Below, one piece after another: positions 33,193-43,495 of a stretch of DNA of 64,000 bases. Every line of letters starts with the position of its first letter. Position 1 is the stretch's first letter. The stretch spans positions 111,125,111 to 111,189,110 of the forward strand of contig CM061244.1 in the NCBI GenBank assembly GCA_030848705.1, read 5' to 3'. Under the pieces are notes generated by a model that saw only the letters and a list, made by a program, of their open reading frames with translations, ran no database searches and was not told where the DNA came from. Made by a program: the position numbers and the translations under genes. Origin of the DNA: Heracleum sosnowskyi (Eukaryota > Streptophyta > Magnoliopsida > Apiales > Apiaceae).

Positions 33193-33872
33193 TGGCTTAA
33201 ACAATTCAAACTACACCGAGTTGGCAAAGGTGTATGAGAAATACAAGGATCAAGGTTGTTTATTTTACTCTGTTTTTATTCTGCTATGTAAATGACAGAG
33301 AATCTTTTTACCATACCACTTAAAATCAAGTCTAAACTTGTTTCGGTTATCCAGGTCTAGAGATTCTTGCATTTCCATGCAACCAGTTTGGGTCACAGGA
33401 GCCAGGAACTAATGAAGAAATCGTAGAGTTTGCTTGTACTAAATTCAAAGCTGAATATCCCATTTTCGACAAGGTAGGAATTCGAAAATACTTGTTTTTA
33501 AATTAGAGGATCTACATCATCTTTGGTTACAATTGCAATCGCTTTATGATATAATAAATATACATGCTTTTCTTTAAAGGAACTTCTTTAGCAAACTCTC
33601 TTAGCTTTGTTCCAAATATGTAATTCATAGTTGTCTGTCTTCTGGACTACAAGGCTAGCCCACCTAGCTACCAACGAAGGAGCCTAAAATATGATGTGCA
33701 TGCATTCTGGACTATAAGGCTCTACTAAGAACTATTCTGTATTTTATGTTAAAGTTCCTTCCCTTTGTTATACATTTGAGTTCATAGATGTCTAGATACA
33801 AATGCTTTCTTAGCCAGAATCCTTATTGATGTGTTGGTGATTTAGGTTAAAGTGAATGGTTCTGTTGCAAAG
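33193..33872 (+). pseudogene. captured glutathione peroxidase gene fragment (three exon pieces)
   Basis: Exon piece 33193-33254 reads GLNNSNYTELAKVYEKYKDQ. It has a GT donor at 33255 and CAG acceptor ending 33354. Exon piece 33355-33473 reads LEILAFPCNQFGSQEPG then TNEEIVEFACTKFKAEYP and IFDK, with a GT donor. A third piece begins after TTTAG at 33846 (VKVNGSVAK) and loses homology by about 33872. FPCNQFGxQEPG is the GPx family signature. The first piece starts with the last base of the catalytic Cys codon; the exon with the rest of that codon and the N-terminus, and all exons after VKVNG, are absent. Introns are retained, so capture was from genomic DNA. No function is expected. Confidence 0.88.
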
Positions 33873-33890
33873 AAAGCATGGGAGTGCAGC

Positions 33891-34010
33891 AGTCTCTGTT
33901 GATGTGCAGCTTGACAGGATTGGCACAGAAATGATGGCGCCTAAAATTATAACCCCGATATCTGTGAAGATAGCTGCACTACACTCGTTGGAAACTCTTC
34001 TGACCATGGT
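33891..34010 (+). pseudogene. second captured exon-like fragment in H
   Basis: An open stretch reads AAVSVDVQLDRIGTEMMAPK, then IITPISVKIAALHSLETLLTM, ending at a GT-like donor (ATG|GTATGC). It follows the GPx piece by only about 20 bp in a different frame, so two genes were joined. It has the look of a helical-repeat (HEAT/ARM) protein exon, possibly PELP1/RIX1-like; that identity is a guess. Confidence 0.45.
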
Positions 34011-34151
34011 ATGCTTATTATAGTAATCTATTTTTGCTGATCACAAAAAAATTACATACCCTTGCTTTTATAAGTTTTCTTGTGAAGGTTTTGAGCTTTT
34101 GAATATGTATAAGGTAATACACTTTCCTTTGATTCATGATTGGGAAAAGGT

Positions 34152-34199
34152 GATTAAGAACATGATTTGAACTCGTTAGTTCAAATCATGTTCTTAATC
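34152..34199. repeat. perfect 22-bp inverted repeat with 4-base loop
   Basis: The arm GATTAAGAACATGATTTGAA plus CT is followed by CGTT and its exact reverse complement. Pairing stops at both outer ends. Confidence 0.95.
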
Positions 34200-35759
34200 T
34201 CTAATTTGATTCCAGATTTTTACCCCGATATCAAGTTTTTTTCCCTTGCTTATAAAGTAGGTCATTCAAAGCTAACGTACCAATCATAATCAAGACCATT
34301 TGCTCAGGTATTGGTTTCTCAGGTATGCTTTTTGAGATGTTCCAATGGTAGTTGTTAATGGAATAGTGAACTTAGCAAGAGTACCAGGAGGAACGCTATT
34401 TTTCGTGTATGGCATTGAATTGAACATCCTTTATTTTGTTCATTTTCTAATGTAGTTTGTTATGCAGGTTATTTTTTATTAATCATCGAAATTGACTTGG
34501 ACTGTGTTTGTATGTTTCGAATTAGTTGCTAAGTGACCGGGAGAGTATCTTGAAAGAATTACTAAGAACAAAGTTATTGTTTCTAGACTTTGCAATTATA
34601 ATTAATAAATAAAGAATCTTTGTTTGCCTTTGATTGTAATATGTTGACTTTAATCATCACACAACTTCCAGACTGCAATGTGCTTATGTTTTATTTGTTA
34701 ATTTTTTTTACTTTTATGTTTTAACTTTGCATATGCGCTATTTATGAGTGGAGATGGAATCTATCAAACCAGTTACACAAACTGGGTAAAAATGCCTTAC
34801 GTGCTTAAAACTTAAAACTCGCACAAAATGCAAGTGAAGAAAGTTATAGATATATGTTAGTTGCAGGGTAATTTTTAATTGATAGAAGATGGCTTTTGTC
34901 ATACAATGGTGGAGAAGCCTATTAGTAAGTTATTAACAATTAGTAAGTACATCAGTGGGCATTTTTTTATTTATAGAGTTTCTTAGGATTGAGCTTTATT
35001 CTCTTTCTTTTTTTTTGCTAAATGATTGAGCTTTATTCTAAGTTCCACTTGATTCAAGTTGTCAAAATGTTCCTGTTCCAGTACGTTGCCATTTTTCTCA
35101 TTCAGGCTCCAAGATATGTATCTCTATAGAACTTAAGTTCTATGGTAAGTTTGAGTTTATTTCTTCCTTGATTAGTATATTTTTGCCACTGAAGCACGGG
35201 AATATCTACAGATCTTAAGTTCTATGGTAAATTTTTGTGGATTGAAGTACAACAAGGGAAAGGTAGGTCTGATTTTTACTGGAGGAATGCTAACCATAAT
35301 TTGTGCAGAGGTTAAGAGATAAGATGACGTGAATATATTTAAAATAATAAAGTTTACCATGGGAAATTTGTTTCTCATATCAGAGGAGGATTTGATTTTA
35401 GGGTGATGGTGACTATGAACTAGTGAAAGATATAATATTCGATGACTACCTTTTCGAGAGAATAAAGAAGGTAATACTTTCTCTTGAATGGTGACGAAAA
35501 TCTTTTCACTCCCTTTTACATTCTTTGGTATAGTTCTTATTACTCCTAGATAAGAGAACTCTTGTTTGGAAATATGGATAACTAATTTCCTAAACAGGAT
35601 CTTAATAAGAAATTACAAGAAATTTGATAAATTAATGTATTCACTATTGCAAATTAATAGTGATATTTTCAAGTCCATCAGTAGAAAGTTATAATAAGTT
35701 TATAGTTTTATTCTTTTCATACTTTTCAACTACATATTACAGGCAGGTTGATACTAAAA

Positions 35760-36030
35760 CAATTCTTGAAGTTGGGGAAGTGTGGAGGCTGCTAATAAAA
35801 TTCTACGTGGTGACAAAAAACATAGCTCCTCTTGGCTACTTGGGAGGTTCATTTGGAAAAAGGAACCAAAGAAAAATCCCGCAACCACATGTGGCGCTTC
35901 TGATCAGTACATGGCAGACCTAACGGCAAAGATTCGGGCTGAACTAACACAAGAGATGGAGGAGAAAGTTGACAAAAAAGTTGGCTGAGAAGAATCCGGG
36001 GTTGAAGTTTAACATTGGTGAGTCAAATGT
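35760..36030 (+). pseudogene. CACTA accessory ORF remnant (plant transposase_24-like region)
   Basis: Encodes ASDQYMADLTAKIRAELTQE followed by MEEKVDKKV, then, after a 1-base insertion, AEKNPGLKFNIGES. This charged coiled-coil end is typical of the second CACTA ORF in plants. Upstream LGRFIWKKEPKKNPATTCGA is less certain. Short and frameshifted. Confidence 0.5.
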
Positions 36031-36768
36031 TTCTGGTGGAGTGACAGCGATACTCTGTGACTGGATCGTTTACTTCTGAAAACTTATTATTTTAGTAGTC
36101 TCTTTTCTTAACATACTATGGTGGTGTACACTTTAGAAATGCAGATGGTTATTCTGTTGCATGTGATTGTAAGACTAAGTCCTGCAGTTCGAAAACTTGT
36201 TAATTAAGTAATTTTGTCATAAGTACCATTTAGAAGTATGTTTGATAATATTGAACATTTGTTTAGTGTGATGCTAAATGAATGCGTGGATTTTTGTTTC
36301 GTAATTTTTAAAGTTAAAAGCGTGTTTTAAATTCGGATGTTATTATGAATAGATGTTGGTTACAGAATGTTACTAAAAACACCAAAATCTGTTGGCAAAA
36401 AATGAATAATGTTGAACAAATTAATGTTGCAATAAAGTAAAATGGTGTTACCAAAATACAAAAAAGTGTTTCATAAATAAGTGTTAGAATAGAATAATGG
36501 GTGTTGGCATAGGGTCTATTCCAACACTTTTCTTAGTGTAGGCAAAGACAAGAAAGTATTGCCATTGGGGTATACGGTAACAGTTTTTTTATGTGTTACT
36601 ACAAGTTCATCAAGTGTTGGAATAGACCCCTACGGCCACAGTGCAAAGTCCAACACTTCAAAAATTGGGAAAAGTGTTGGCGTAGGCTATTTTTTGGCTT
36701 CCAGCAACACTAATCATGATTTTTCACACTTTTTTTAGGTGTTGGCAAATGTCATATATGGTGTAGTG

Positions 36769-37211
36769 TTATAGTAGAAAGATGCCCTTTTTTGATGTTC
36801 AACTACTTTAGCATTTGCCTCATCTCTAACTTCATCAATTAGATCTAAGGCCAGCCACATGCCTTCTTCATTTGTTTCTGGCTCATAAGCCTCGATTCTT
36901 GGAGATATGTGAGTAATCTCCACTGGAACCACTGCTTCTGCCCCATATGCCAGCAGAAAGGGGGTTGCTCCAGTGGTGACTTTACAGGTAGTACGATATG
37001 CCCATAGTATGGGAAGTAATTCATCTACCCAAGTGTTTCTAGAGCGTTCAACTCTTTTCTTAAGTCCATCCAGGATAATTCGATTGGCAACCTCAGCTTG
37101 CCCATTTGCTTGAGGATGGGCAACAGAAGTGAAGCGTAACTTGATGTCATTCTCATCACAATACTTCTTGAATTCCTCATTGTTGAACTGAGTTCCATTG
37201 TCTGTGCCCAA
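36769..37211 (-). pseudogene. integrase core, downstream half (F)
   Basis: Minus strand GTDNGTQFNNEEFKKYCDEN (second catalytic Asp) and AHPQANGQAEVANRIILDGL (catalytic Glu in the PQANGQAE block), running to FYYN at the H insertion. It is in frame with 37233-37706; only a TGA at 37233-37235 separates them. Confidence 0.88.
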
Positions 37212-37232
37212 GATACGTGGAATCTTGTATCT

Positions 37233-37706
37233 TCATATCACATTTTCCCAGAAGAAATGCATCACCTGCTTGGTGGTTATCTTGGCTAAAGGTTTAGCCT
37301 CAATCCACTTGGTGAAGTAGTCAATTGCCACTATCAAGAATTTTCTTTGCGCACTTGCCATTGGAAATGGTCCAAGTATATCCATTCCCCACATGGTGAA
37401 TGGGATAGGTGAGTTTATGGATGTCATCATCTCTGGTGGTTTCCTAACCACTGGTGCATGCTTTTGGCACCGTTCACATTTCTTCACGTAGCTTTTAGCA
37501 TCTGCAAGTATGCTTGGCCAATAGAAACCTAGACGAGTGCTTTTATGAGCAAGGTCTCTGCCCCCCAAGTGCTGCCCACAAATTCCTTCATGTACTTCCC
37601 TTAGGGCCAATTCTGCCTCTTGGGGTCTCAAGCATTTTAAGTAAGGAATGATGAAAGACTTTTTGTATAGGATTCCCTCAATCAGGGCATACCTTAGTGC
37701 TTTCAC
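37233..37706 (-). pseudogene. integrase zinc finger and core, upstream half (F)
   Basis: Minus strand HHCC zinc finger (HEGICGQHLGGRDLAHKSTR ... CERCQKHA) and first catalytic Asp (WGMDILGPFPMA). Ends WENVI at a TGA that probably replaced CGA. Inserts cDNA in intact relatives. Confidence 0.88.
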
Positions 37707-37724
37707 ATATAGCTTTCGTGCTTC

Positions 37725-39473
37725 TTAAGTGTCGTTGGGTAACCACCCAGTTTCCAGATGAGATTTGATGGGATCCATCCAACAGCTAGCAACATCAATG
37801 GGTGCTACCAACTTTCCGTTGATGCTTGGGGTCTTCAAGACTTGGAAGTATACACTTCCTGCATAGTTCTCAATTTCAGAAGAGGCAAACTTAGACAAGG
37901 CGTCGGCCTTCATGTTTTCTTCCCTTGGAATGTGTTCCACATAGCATTCATCAAACTGAGTCATGATGGCCTTGACAAGTTTTAAGTACTTGACCATGAC
38001 TTCATCTCTGGCCTCAAATTCTCCATTTACTTGGGAAACCACTAGCCTCGAGTCTCCACATACTTTCAGAGTTTTAACTCTCAAGGCTCCAGCCAGCCCT
38101 AAGCGAGCTATCAGGGCTTCGTACTCAGCTTCATTGTTTGTCGTTGGGAAGTCCAGTTTTAGTGCGTACTCTATGAGAAATCCATCAGGACTTTGTTGCA
38201 CCAAACCTGCTCCACTTGATTTTGTTTTTGATGCTCCATCAAAATAGAGCACCCAACATTCTTTGGACACCATGTCTTCATCTTTCTTGTCTTCATCTAT
38301 TACTTCCTGCCCCCCGACTTCTTGGTTGTCAATGGTGCATTCAACCATGAAGTCAGCGAGTGCTTGAGCTTTTATGGTCGTTTGAGGCTTATACTTGATG
38401 TCAAATTCTCCCAACTCAATAGCCCATTTGATCAACCTTCCACTAACTTGAGGGCTAGGCAAGATGTTTCTTAGAGGTTGATTGGTTAAGACCTCTATCT
38501 TGTGTGCCTGGAAGTATGGGCGTAGCTTTCTTGAGGCCATTATCAAGGCTAAGGCAAACTTCTCAATCGTAGAGTAGTTTATTTCTGCCCTATGTAGAAT
38601 CTTGCTCACGTAATAAACGGGCTTCTGAACCTTCAACTCTTCTTTTATCAAAACGGCTCCAAGGGCCGTGTTAGAGACCGCCAAGTAAAAATAGAGAGTT
38701 TCTCCTGGCTTTGGCTTTGCCAACAGTGGTGCCTCATCCATGTACTTCTTCAAGGCCTCAAAGGCCTCCTGGCTTTCACTTGTCCACTCAAAAATTTTCA
38801 CGTTCTTGAGTGCTTTAAAGAAAGGTAAGCACTTTTCTCCTGACTTGGAGATGAATCTTCCCAAAGCTGCCACTCTTCCCGTTAATTTTTGGACATCCTT
38901 GACAGTCCGTGGTGGTTCCATGTCTAGAATTTCTCTGATTTTGTCGAGATTGGCCTCGATTCCTCTCTTGGAAACCATCAGGCCTAAAAACTTCCCTGAG
39001 CCTACACCAAAGGCACATTTAGTTGGATTCAACATCATCTTGTGGTGCATCAGCACTTCAAACGCTTCTCGCAGATGGTTTATATGATTGGCCTTATCGA
39101 GGCTTTTAACCAACATGTCATCCACGTAGACGTCCATGGTTTTTCCAATTAGGTGTTCAAAAATTTTGTTCACCAATCTTTGGTATGTTGCCCCTGCATT
39201 CTTAAGTCCAAATGCCATGACTAGATAACAGAAAACACCAAAGTTAGTGATGAATGATACCTTGGAGATGTCATCTTTATGCATTTTGATTTGGTTGTAT
39301 CCGCTGAAGCCATCCATGAAACTCAGCATCTCGTGCCCAGCCGTGGCATCTATTAAGGCATCAATCCTTGGTAAGGGAAAACAATCCTTAGGACATGCAT
39401 CGTTCAAATCAGTGAAGTCCACACACATTCTCCATTTTCCATTGGATTTTCTGACCATCACCGGGTTAGCCAA
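37725..39473 (-). pseudogene. reverse transcriptase with dual RNase H (F)
   Basis: Minus strand RT from NPVMVRKSNGKWRMCVDFTD through the active site YVDDMLVKS, then the RT-linked RNase H (LYFYLAVSNTALGAVLIKEE onward). A second, plant/archaeal-type RNase H starts at CWVLYFDGASKTKSSGAGLV with NNEAEYEALI and HIPREENMKADALSK. The second domain defines the Tat/Ogre/Retand group. It is in frame with protease-side 39486-40172 and with integrase; single stop codons at 39486 and 37725 interrupt the polyprotein. Confidence 0.92.
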
Positions 39474-39485
39474 CCATTCTGGGAA

Positions 39486-40349
39486 TTATATTTCCTCAAT
39501 GAACCCGGCCTCTAGAAGCTTTTCTACTTCTTGTTTAATGGCCTCTTGCCTCTCTGGAGCAAAATTTCTCTTCTTTTGTTTCACCGTCTCCCTTTCAGGA
39601 TCCACATTCAATTTGTGGGTTATCAATTGGGGACCGATTCCTGGCATGTCAGCCGCTGTCCAAGCAAAAACGTCATTGTTCTCTTGAAGAAAATATATGA
39701 GCTTGATTTTCAATGGATCTGGCAATAGTGCTCCAACATAAGTCACCTTCTCCGGTTCACCAGGGACTAAGGGAATTGGGATTAAATCCTCAGTTGGTTT
39801 CCCTCTTCGGTCCTCATTATCACTAGTATCCATGTCTTTAATGGGGAGAACCTGTCCCCCGATTCCATCAGGCCTTAACGCGGCTACGTAACAGCTTCTA
39901 GCCATCTTTTGGTCTCCCCGTTCTTCACCAATTCCATTCCTCGTTGGGAACTTGATTTTCAGATGATAAGATGAGACAACGGCCTTGAACGCATGAAGAC
40001 CCATCCTTCCCAGGATTGCATTGTATGTCGAAGTTGCCTTTATAACTATGAAGTTCAACATCTGAGTAGACGTATTCGACCCTTGCCCCATTGTCATTGG
40101 GAGTTGGATAGTGCCTTCCACCTTTGACTCCATTCCATTGAATCCATATATGGGCATATTCGAGGGTGTCAACTGAGAGTCGGTTAGCCCATCTTGATAA
40201 AAGCATCATGGAATAAGATGTCCACTGAAGCTCCATTGTCGACCAAAACTCTCTTTGTTTCAGAATTCCCTATCACAGGTACGATGACTAAGGGATCATC
40301 GTGGGGAAACTTCACTTCCTCCAAGTCAGAATCATCAAAACATATTGAT
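39486..40349 (-). pseudogene. protease and protease-RT linker (F), frameshifted
   Basis: Minus strand gypsy protease with VLVDNGASVDILF (about 40221-40250). A 1-base deletion in the codons after FIKMG closes that frame; the linker resumes as LTPSNMPIYGFNGME and ends at GFIEEI with a TAA that probably replaced CAA. Confidence 0.82.
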
Positions 40350-40357
40350 ATTTCTGT

Positions 40358-42256
40358 TCAGGCACGTTTCGGTGCTTCTCCGACCACAATCATTACTTCT
40401 CGGGCATAGGCCTTTCTTGAGTTTCGGGAGGACCCAGCAGCAGTTGGTCCCCCGAATATCATGTTGATAACTGGCCCTCGGGGCTTGGGATTCCGATCTT
40501 GATCGTTGTCCCTTCTGTCATAATCCTTCCTTTCATAGTTTCCTCTTTGAATCCCTTGATTTCCATCCTTGGTAAATTTATTGAGCTTTACTCTCCGTAT
40601 CAGAAACTCGATCTCATCTTTCAATTGTCTACAATCGTCGGTGTCGTGACCGACCTCTTTGTGGAACCGACAGAATTGGTTTTGATTCCGTTTAGACATA
40701 TCAGTCCTTAGTGGCTTCGGCCATCGGAGATCCTCCTCCTTTGCTATTTCCATCAGAATTTGGCTTCTGGGAGTGTTTAATCTTGCATACTCCGTAAACT
40801 TTGGCCAAAAATTGTTCCTCTTGGGTGGAGAATCAGAATCCTTTGACGTTCTAGGAAACTTTTCCTTGACGTCGTAATCCTGAGTTTCCTTTCTTTTCAT
40901 TGAATTTCCACTGCCACCAGCAGTGGGTTCATACTTTCTCATGCTTTCTTCAGCCTTGATATATTTTCTGGCTCTATCTTGGAGCTTCAGCATGCTCTCG
41001 GGTGGATGTTTTGCCAATGATCTTTTGAAGTGATCATCAGTGGTTCCTTGATGTAGGGCTATCATAGCTACTTTGTCCTCTAAGTCCGGGACTTTCAGAG
41101 CCTCCCGGGTGAATCGGTTTATATAATCCCTTAATGCTTCATTCTTTCCTTGCTGGATTCCCATAAGTGATGCAGAACTTTTCTCATGCACCCTTCCACT
41201 AAAGAATTGATTTATTAACGCTTTGCTTAGTTCCTTGAAAGATCCAATAGAGTTGGGAGGAATACGGCTATACCAACGTTGGGCCATGCCTGCCAAGGTT
41301 TGCGGAAACACCCTACACTTGACCGCATCGTTGGTTGGCTGCAATAGCAGTGCATTGGAGAAGGTTCTTAAATGATTTGCGGGATCCCCCGTTCCATCAT
41401 AAGATTTAATCGTTGGCATCTTAAATTTCCTGGATATAGTAGCTTTCATGATGTCTTGAGTGAATGGTGGTGTAGGATCATCAAGATCTCCTAGGGGCAA
41501 CAAAATACTAGGATCACCCCTTGGGGCTTCAGCCCTCTTGGTTCTTCTCGGTGTTGGGTCCAGGTTGATTATCGGGACTCTTCCACTTGCTTGGCTTTGT
41601 GCTTTCGCGGCCTCCTGTTCTGCCAGTAATTTCTTGAGCCTTGCAGCCTCCGTCTCATGGGCCGCAATCATTTCCTTAATAGTTTGGGGTTGTTCCCGAT
41701 TTGTTTGGGAAGAACGCCTCCTCCTTGGGGCAACATCCCTCTCTTCTTCAGTTGAATAATTCTCGTCCTCAATATAGGGACCCGTGTAGTCTTGAATCAA
41801 AGGGGTTCGTCGAGTTTGTTGATTTTGGGGTCCCAGACCTTGTATATAAGGAGTAACGTATGCCTCATGGTAAGTGGGATTAAAACCACTACCGCCCGCC
41901 ATGGGTCGAGGGGGCATGCCATAGCTTGGGATCCCCAAAGTTTGAGTTGTATATTGGGGAAGATCGGTAGTATGGAGTTGAAGGCCACTTGGTGCATTCA
42001 TGAGCAGTGGGGAGGTCGTGATTGGTTGCTGGTGAGCGGTCTCTTGTGGATTAAATCCATGAACGACCATCTGCAGGGGATTCGTCCCTTCAACCGAAAT
42101 TGGGATCTCCGGTCCTTGAGTAGTGGTGAGGGGGATATTCGCCCCTTGAATTCTAGTAGTTGGCGGTGGTTGATTTCCGTGAATATCAGCCTCCGAGATG
42201 ATAGGAAGCTCCTCAGAAGTTTGAGTATCTCGAGTTGTTCTTCGTGTGTTTGCCAT
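40358..42256 (-). CDS. Gag of element F (632 aa)
   Basis: Minus-strand ORF from ATG 42254-42256, just inside the primer site, to TGA. The N-terminal half is Pro/Thr/Gln-rich and disordered. The retrotransposon gag domain (about 270-420) contains DPANHLRTFSNALLL, AQRWYSRIPPNSI and YINRFTREALKVPD. A C-terminal CRFHKEVGHDTDDC zinc-binding motif follows. Forms the particle. This is the one complete frame in F. Confidence 0.9.
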   Translation of the reverse strand: MANTRRTTRDTQTSEELPIISEADIHGNQPPPTTRIQGANIPLTTTQGPEIPISVEGTNPLQMVVHGFNPQETAHQQPITTSPLLMNAPSGLQLHTTDLPQYTTQTLGIPSYGMPPRPMAGGSGFNPTYHEAYVTPYIQGLGPQNQQTRRTPLIQDYTGPYIEDENYSTEEERDVAPRRRRSSQTNREQPQTIKEMIAAHETEAARLKKLLAEQEAAKAQSQASGRVPIINLDPTPRRTKRAEAPRGDPSILLPLGDLDDPTPPFTQDIMKATISRKFKMPTIKSYDGTGDPANHLRTFSNALLLQPTNDAVKCRVFPQTLAGMAQRWYSRIPPNSIGSFKELSKALINQFFSGRVHEKSSASLMGIQQGKNEALRDYINRFTREALKVPDLEDKVAMIALHQGTTDDHFKRSLAKHPPESMLKLQDRARKYIKAEESMRKYEPTAGGSGNSMKRKETQDYDVKEKFPRTSKDSDSPPKRNNFWPKFTEYARLNTPRSQILMEIAKEEDLRWPKPLRTDMSKRNQNQFCRFHKEVGHDTDDCRQLKDEIEFLIRRVKLNKFTKDGNQGIQRGNYERKDYDRRDNDQDRNPKPRGPVINMIFGGPTAAGSSRNSRKAYAREVMIVVGEAPKRA

Positions 42257-42271
42257 GGTTGATGTTGTCTT

Positions 42272-42288
42272 CCCACAGACGGCGCCAA
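42272..42288 (-). other. primer binding site of F
   Basis: Minus strand TGGCGCCGTCTGTGGGA, one base inside the 5' LTR end. Type typical of Tat/gypsy elements (probably tRNA-Arg). Confidence 0.78.
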
Positions 42289-42532
42289 ATGTTATGGATT
42301 AAAAAACGTATTTGTAAATTTAATGCTAGAGTTTAGGAGCTTTCAAGCTTTAATGGCTGCTCTTGTTGTCGGGGACTAACTCGGTCCTAACAAGATGCCT
42401 ACGTATCTCTAGTGTTTAGAGAATCAAGCCAATAAAACGTAGTTCTTTGTGTTGCCCACGGGGCTATGGCGGCAGGGGCACACCAAGGACGTAGTGACTT
42501 GTATGTCCTTATTCGATGATGAAGTCTAAAAC

Positions 42533-42666
42533 GTTGTAGATGACGTATGGAGCTGCGTCCAAAACGTAGTATATGACGTATGGAGCTGTGTCCAAAACGT
42601 TGTAGATGACGTATGGAGCTGTGTCCAAAACGTAGTAGATGACGTATGGAGCTGTGTCCAAAACGT
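42533..42666. repeat. four 33-bp tandem units with TGACGTA core in F 5' LTR
   Basis: Units share GATGACGTATGGAGCTG then GTCCAAAACGT; exact 33-bp period. TGACGT is the core bound by plant TGA-type bZIP factors. Confidence 0.85.
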
Positions 42667-42690
42667 AGTTCTAATGTGAAGGATCAGGGT

Positions 42691-42699
42691 CCTTATATA
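42691..42699 (-). promoter_or_regulatory. TATA box in F 5' LTR
   Basis: Minus-strand TATATAAGG, about 50 bp downstream of the TGACGT array in the direction of transcription. Confidence 0.65.
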
Positions 42700-43044
42700 G
42701 GCGTCTGGAGCCTCGTATTTAGAGTATGTTTAGGAGTCTTAGCGAATAAGTCTCCTTTTTGATAATGGATAAACATTGTATTTCTTGATGGACAAGTCTT
42801 TTCCTTGTTGATAAGGATTGTGACTCATTATTTCCTTTAATTGGGATTCTGGATCCTTCTTTGAAGAATTTACCATATTTTGGACTCTTTTTATGAGCTG
42901 TATATTTTCCCTATTTATTAATTACGAAATTAAAAAATAATTAGGGTTTCGGGACTTGTTTAATGGGCCGTATTCTTGGACCAATCCGGGTCTAATTAAT
43001 ACATCATTAGTTGCGCTTCTAGGGTTATTTTTCAGCCCATATCA

Positions 43045-43049
43045 GATCT
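43045..43049. repeat. target site duplication GATCT, right copy (element F)
   Basis: Matches 25679-25683. Confidence 0.88.
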
Positions 43050-43468
43050 AATGGTTCTCATTCATCTATTTTAAGATCAACGGTCCTTATTAATTTGGCG
43101 GTATATGACCAAAATTTTGGATAAGATCACTCTTCCACTTGTTATATATAAGGATTTAATTTTTAATATAATTCAACTAACAACCAAATATACTTTTTCA
43201 TATTCGATCAAACAATTCTCATCTATTTATTTTAAAATCTAACGATTTTTATTATTTTGATATGTAATAGTTGTAATTACTTAAAATCCAATTCCAATGC
43301 TAATACTTCCACTTTTGACTTATATTCTTTTTTAAATAATAATTTTAATTTTTATATGATATAATTGTGATCATTTATTTTTAAAAATATCTAACGGTTG
43401 AGATTGTTTTAGCGGTACTAAGGACCGACCAAAGTTTTGGATAAGATCTCCCTTACGCTTATTATATA

Positions 43469-43495
43469 CTAGCTTATTTCCTGTGCGATGCACGA
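43469..43495 (-). mobile_element. Helitron-like 3' terminus (reverse orientation)
   Basis: CTAGCTTATTTCCTGTGCGATGCACG: GTGC-GAT-GCAC hairpin followed, on the minus strand, by CTAG. Preceded at 43430 by GGATAAGATCTCCCTTACGC, which recurs in the intergenic repeats. Confidence 0.45.

Larger units (their letters stand above)
31758..36768. mobile_element. CACTA (En/Spm) DNA transposon H, 5,011 bp, with captured host gene pieces
   Basis: Terminal inverted repeats begin CACTACACCATATAT on both ends, flanked by TTA. Subterminal regions are rich in GTGTTACC/GTGTTGG words in both orientations. The interior has a 5'-UTR-like repeat region, exons of a glutathione peroxidase, another exon-like fragment, and a remnant of a CACTA accessory ORF. 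No complete transposase is present, so H is non-autonomous. Confidence 0.9.
25684..43044 (-). mobile_element. Ty3/gypsy Tat-lineage LTR retrotransposon (element F) with two nested insertions
   Basis: Minus-strand element. The right LTR (42290-43044) is the 5' LTR, followed by primer site, gag, protease, RT with two RNase H domains, integrase, polypurine tract and the left (3') LTR. Dual RNase H (a second domain beginning WVLYFDGASKTKSSGAG) is the mark of the Tat/Ogre/Retand group. About 9.6 kb of the span is later insertions: solo LTR G and CACTA element H. Roughly a dozen LTR differences in about 510 aligned bases by eye suggest an insertion near 1 Myr at the standard plant rate. Confidence 0.92.
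42290..43044 (-). repeat. 5' LTR of element F (755 bp)
   Basis: Plus strand starts TGTTATGGATT and ends CCCATATCA. It contains four 33-bp units with TGACGT at 42541, 42574, 42607 and 42640, and minus-strand TATATAAGG at 42691-42699. Confidence 0.93.

Noticed and set aside
33810..34007. Minus-strand ORF inside H
   Set aside because: It is antisense to the captured exon pieces, whose splice sites and protein match are on the plus strand.
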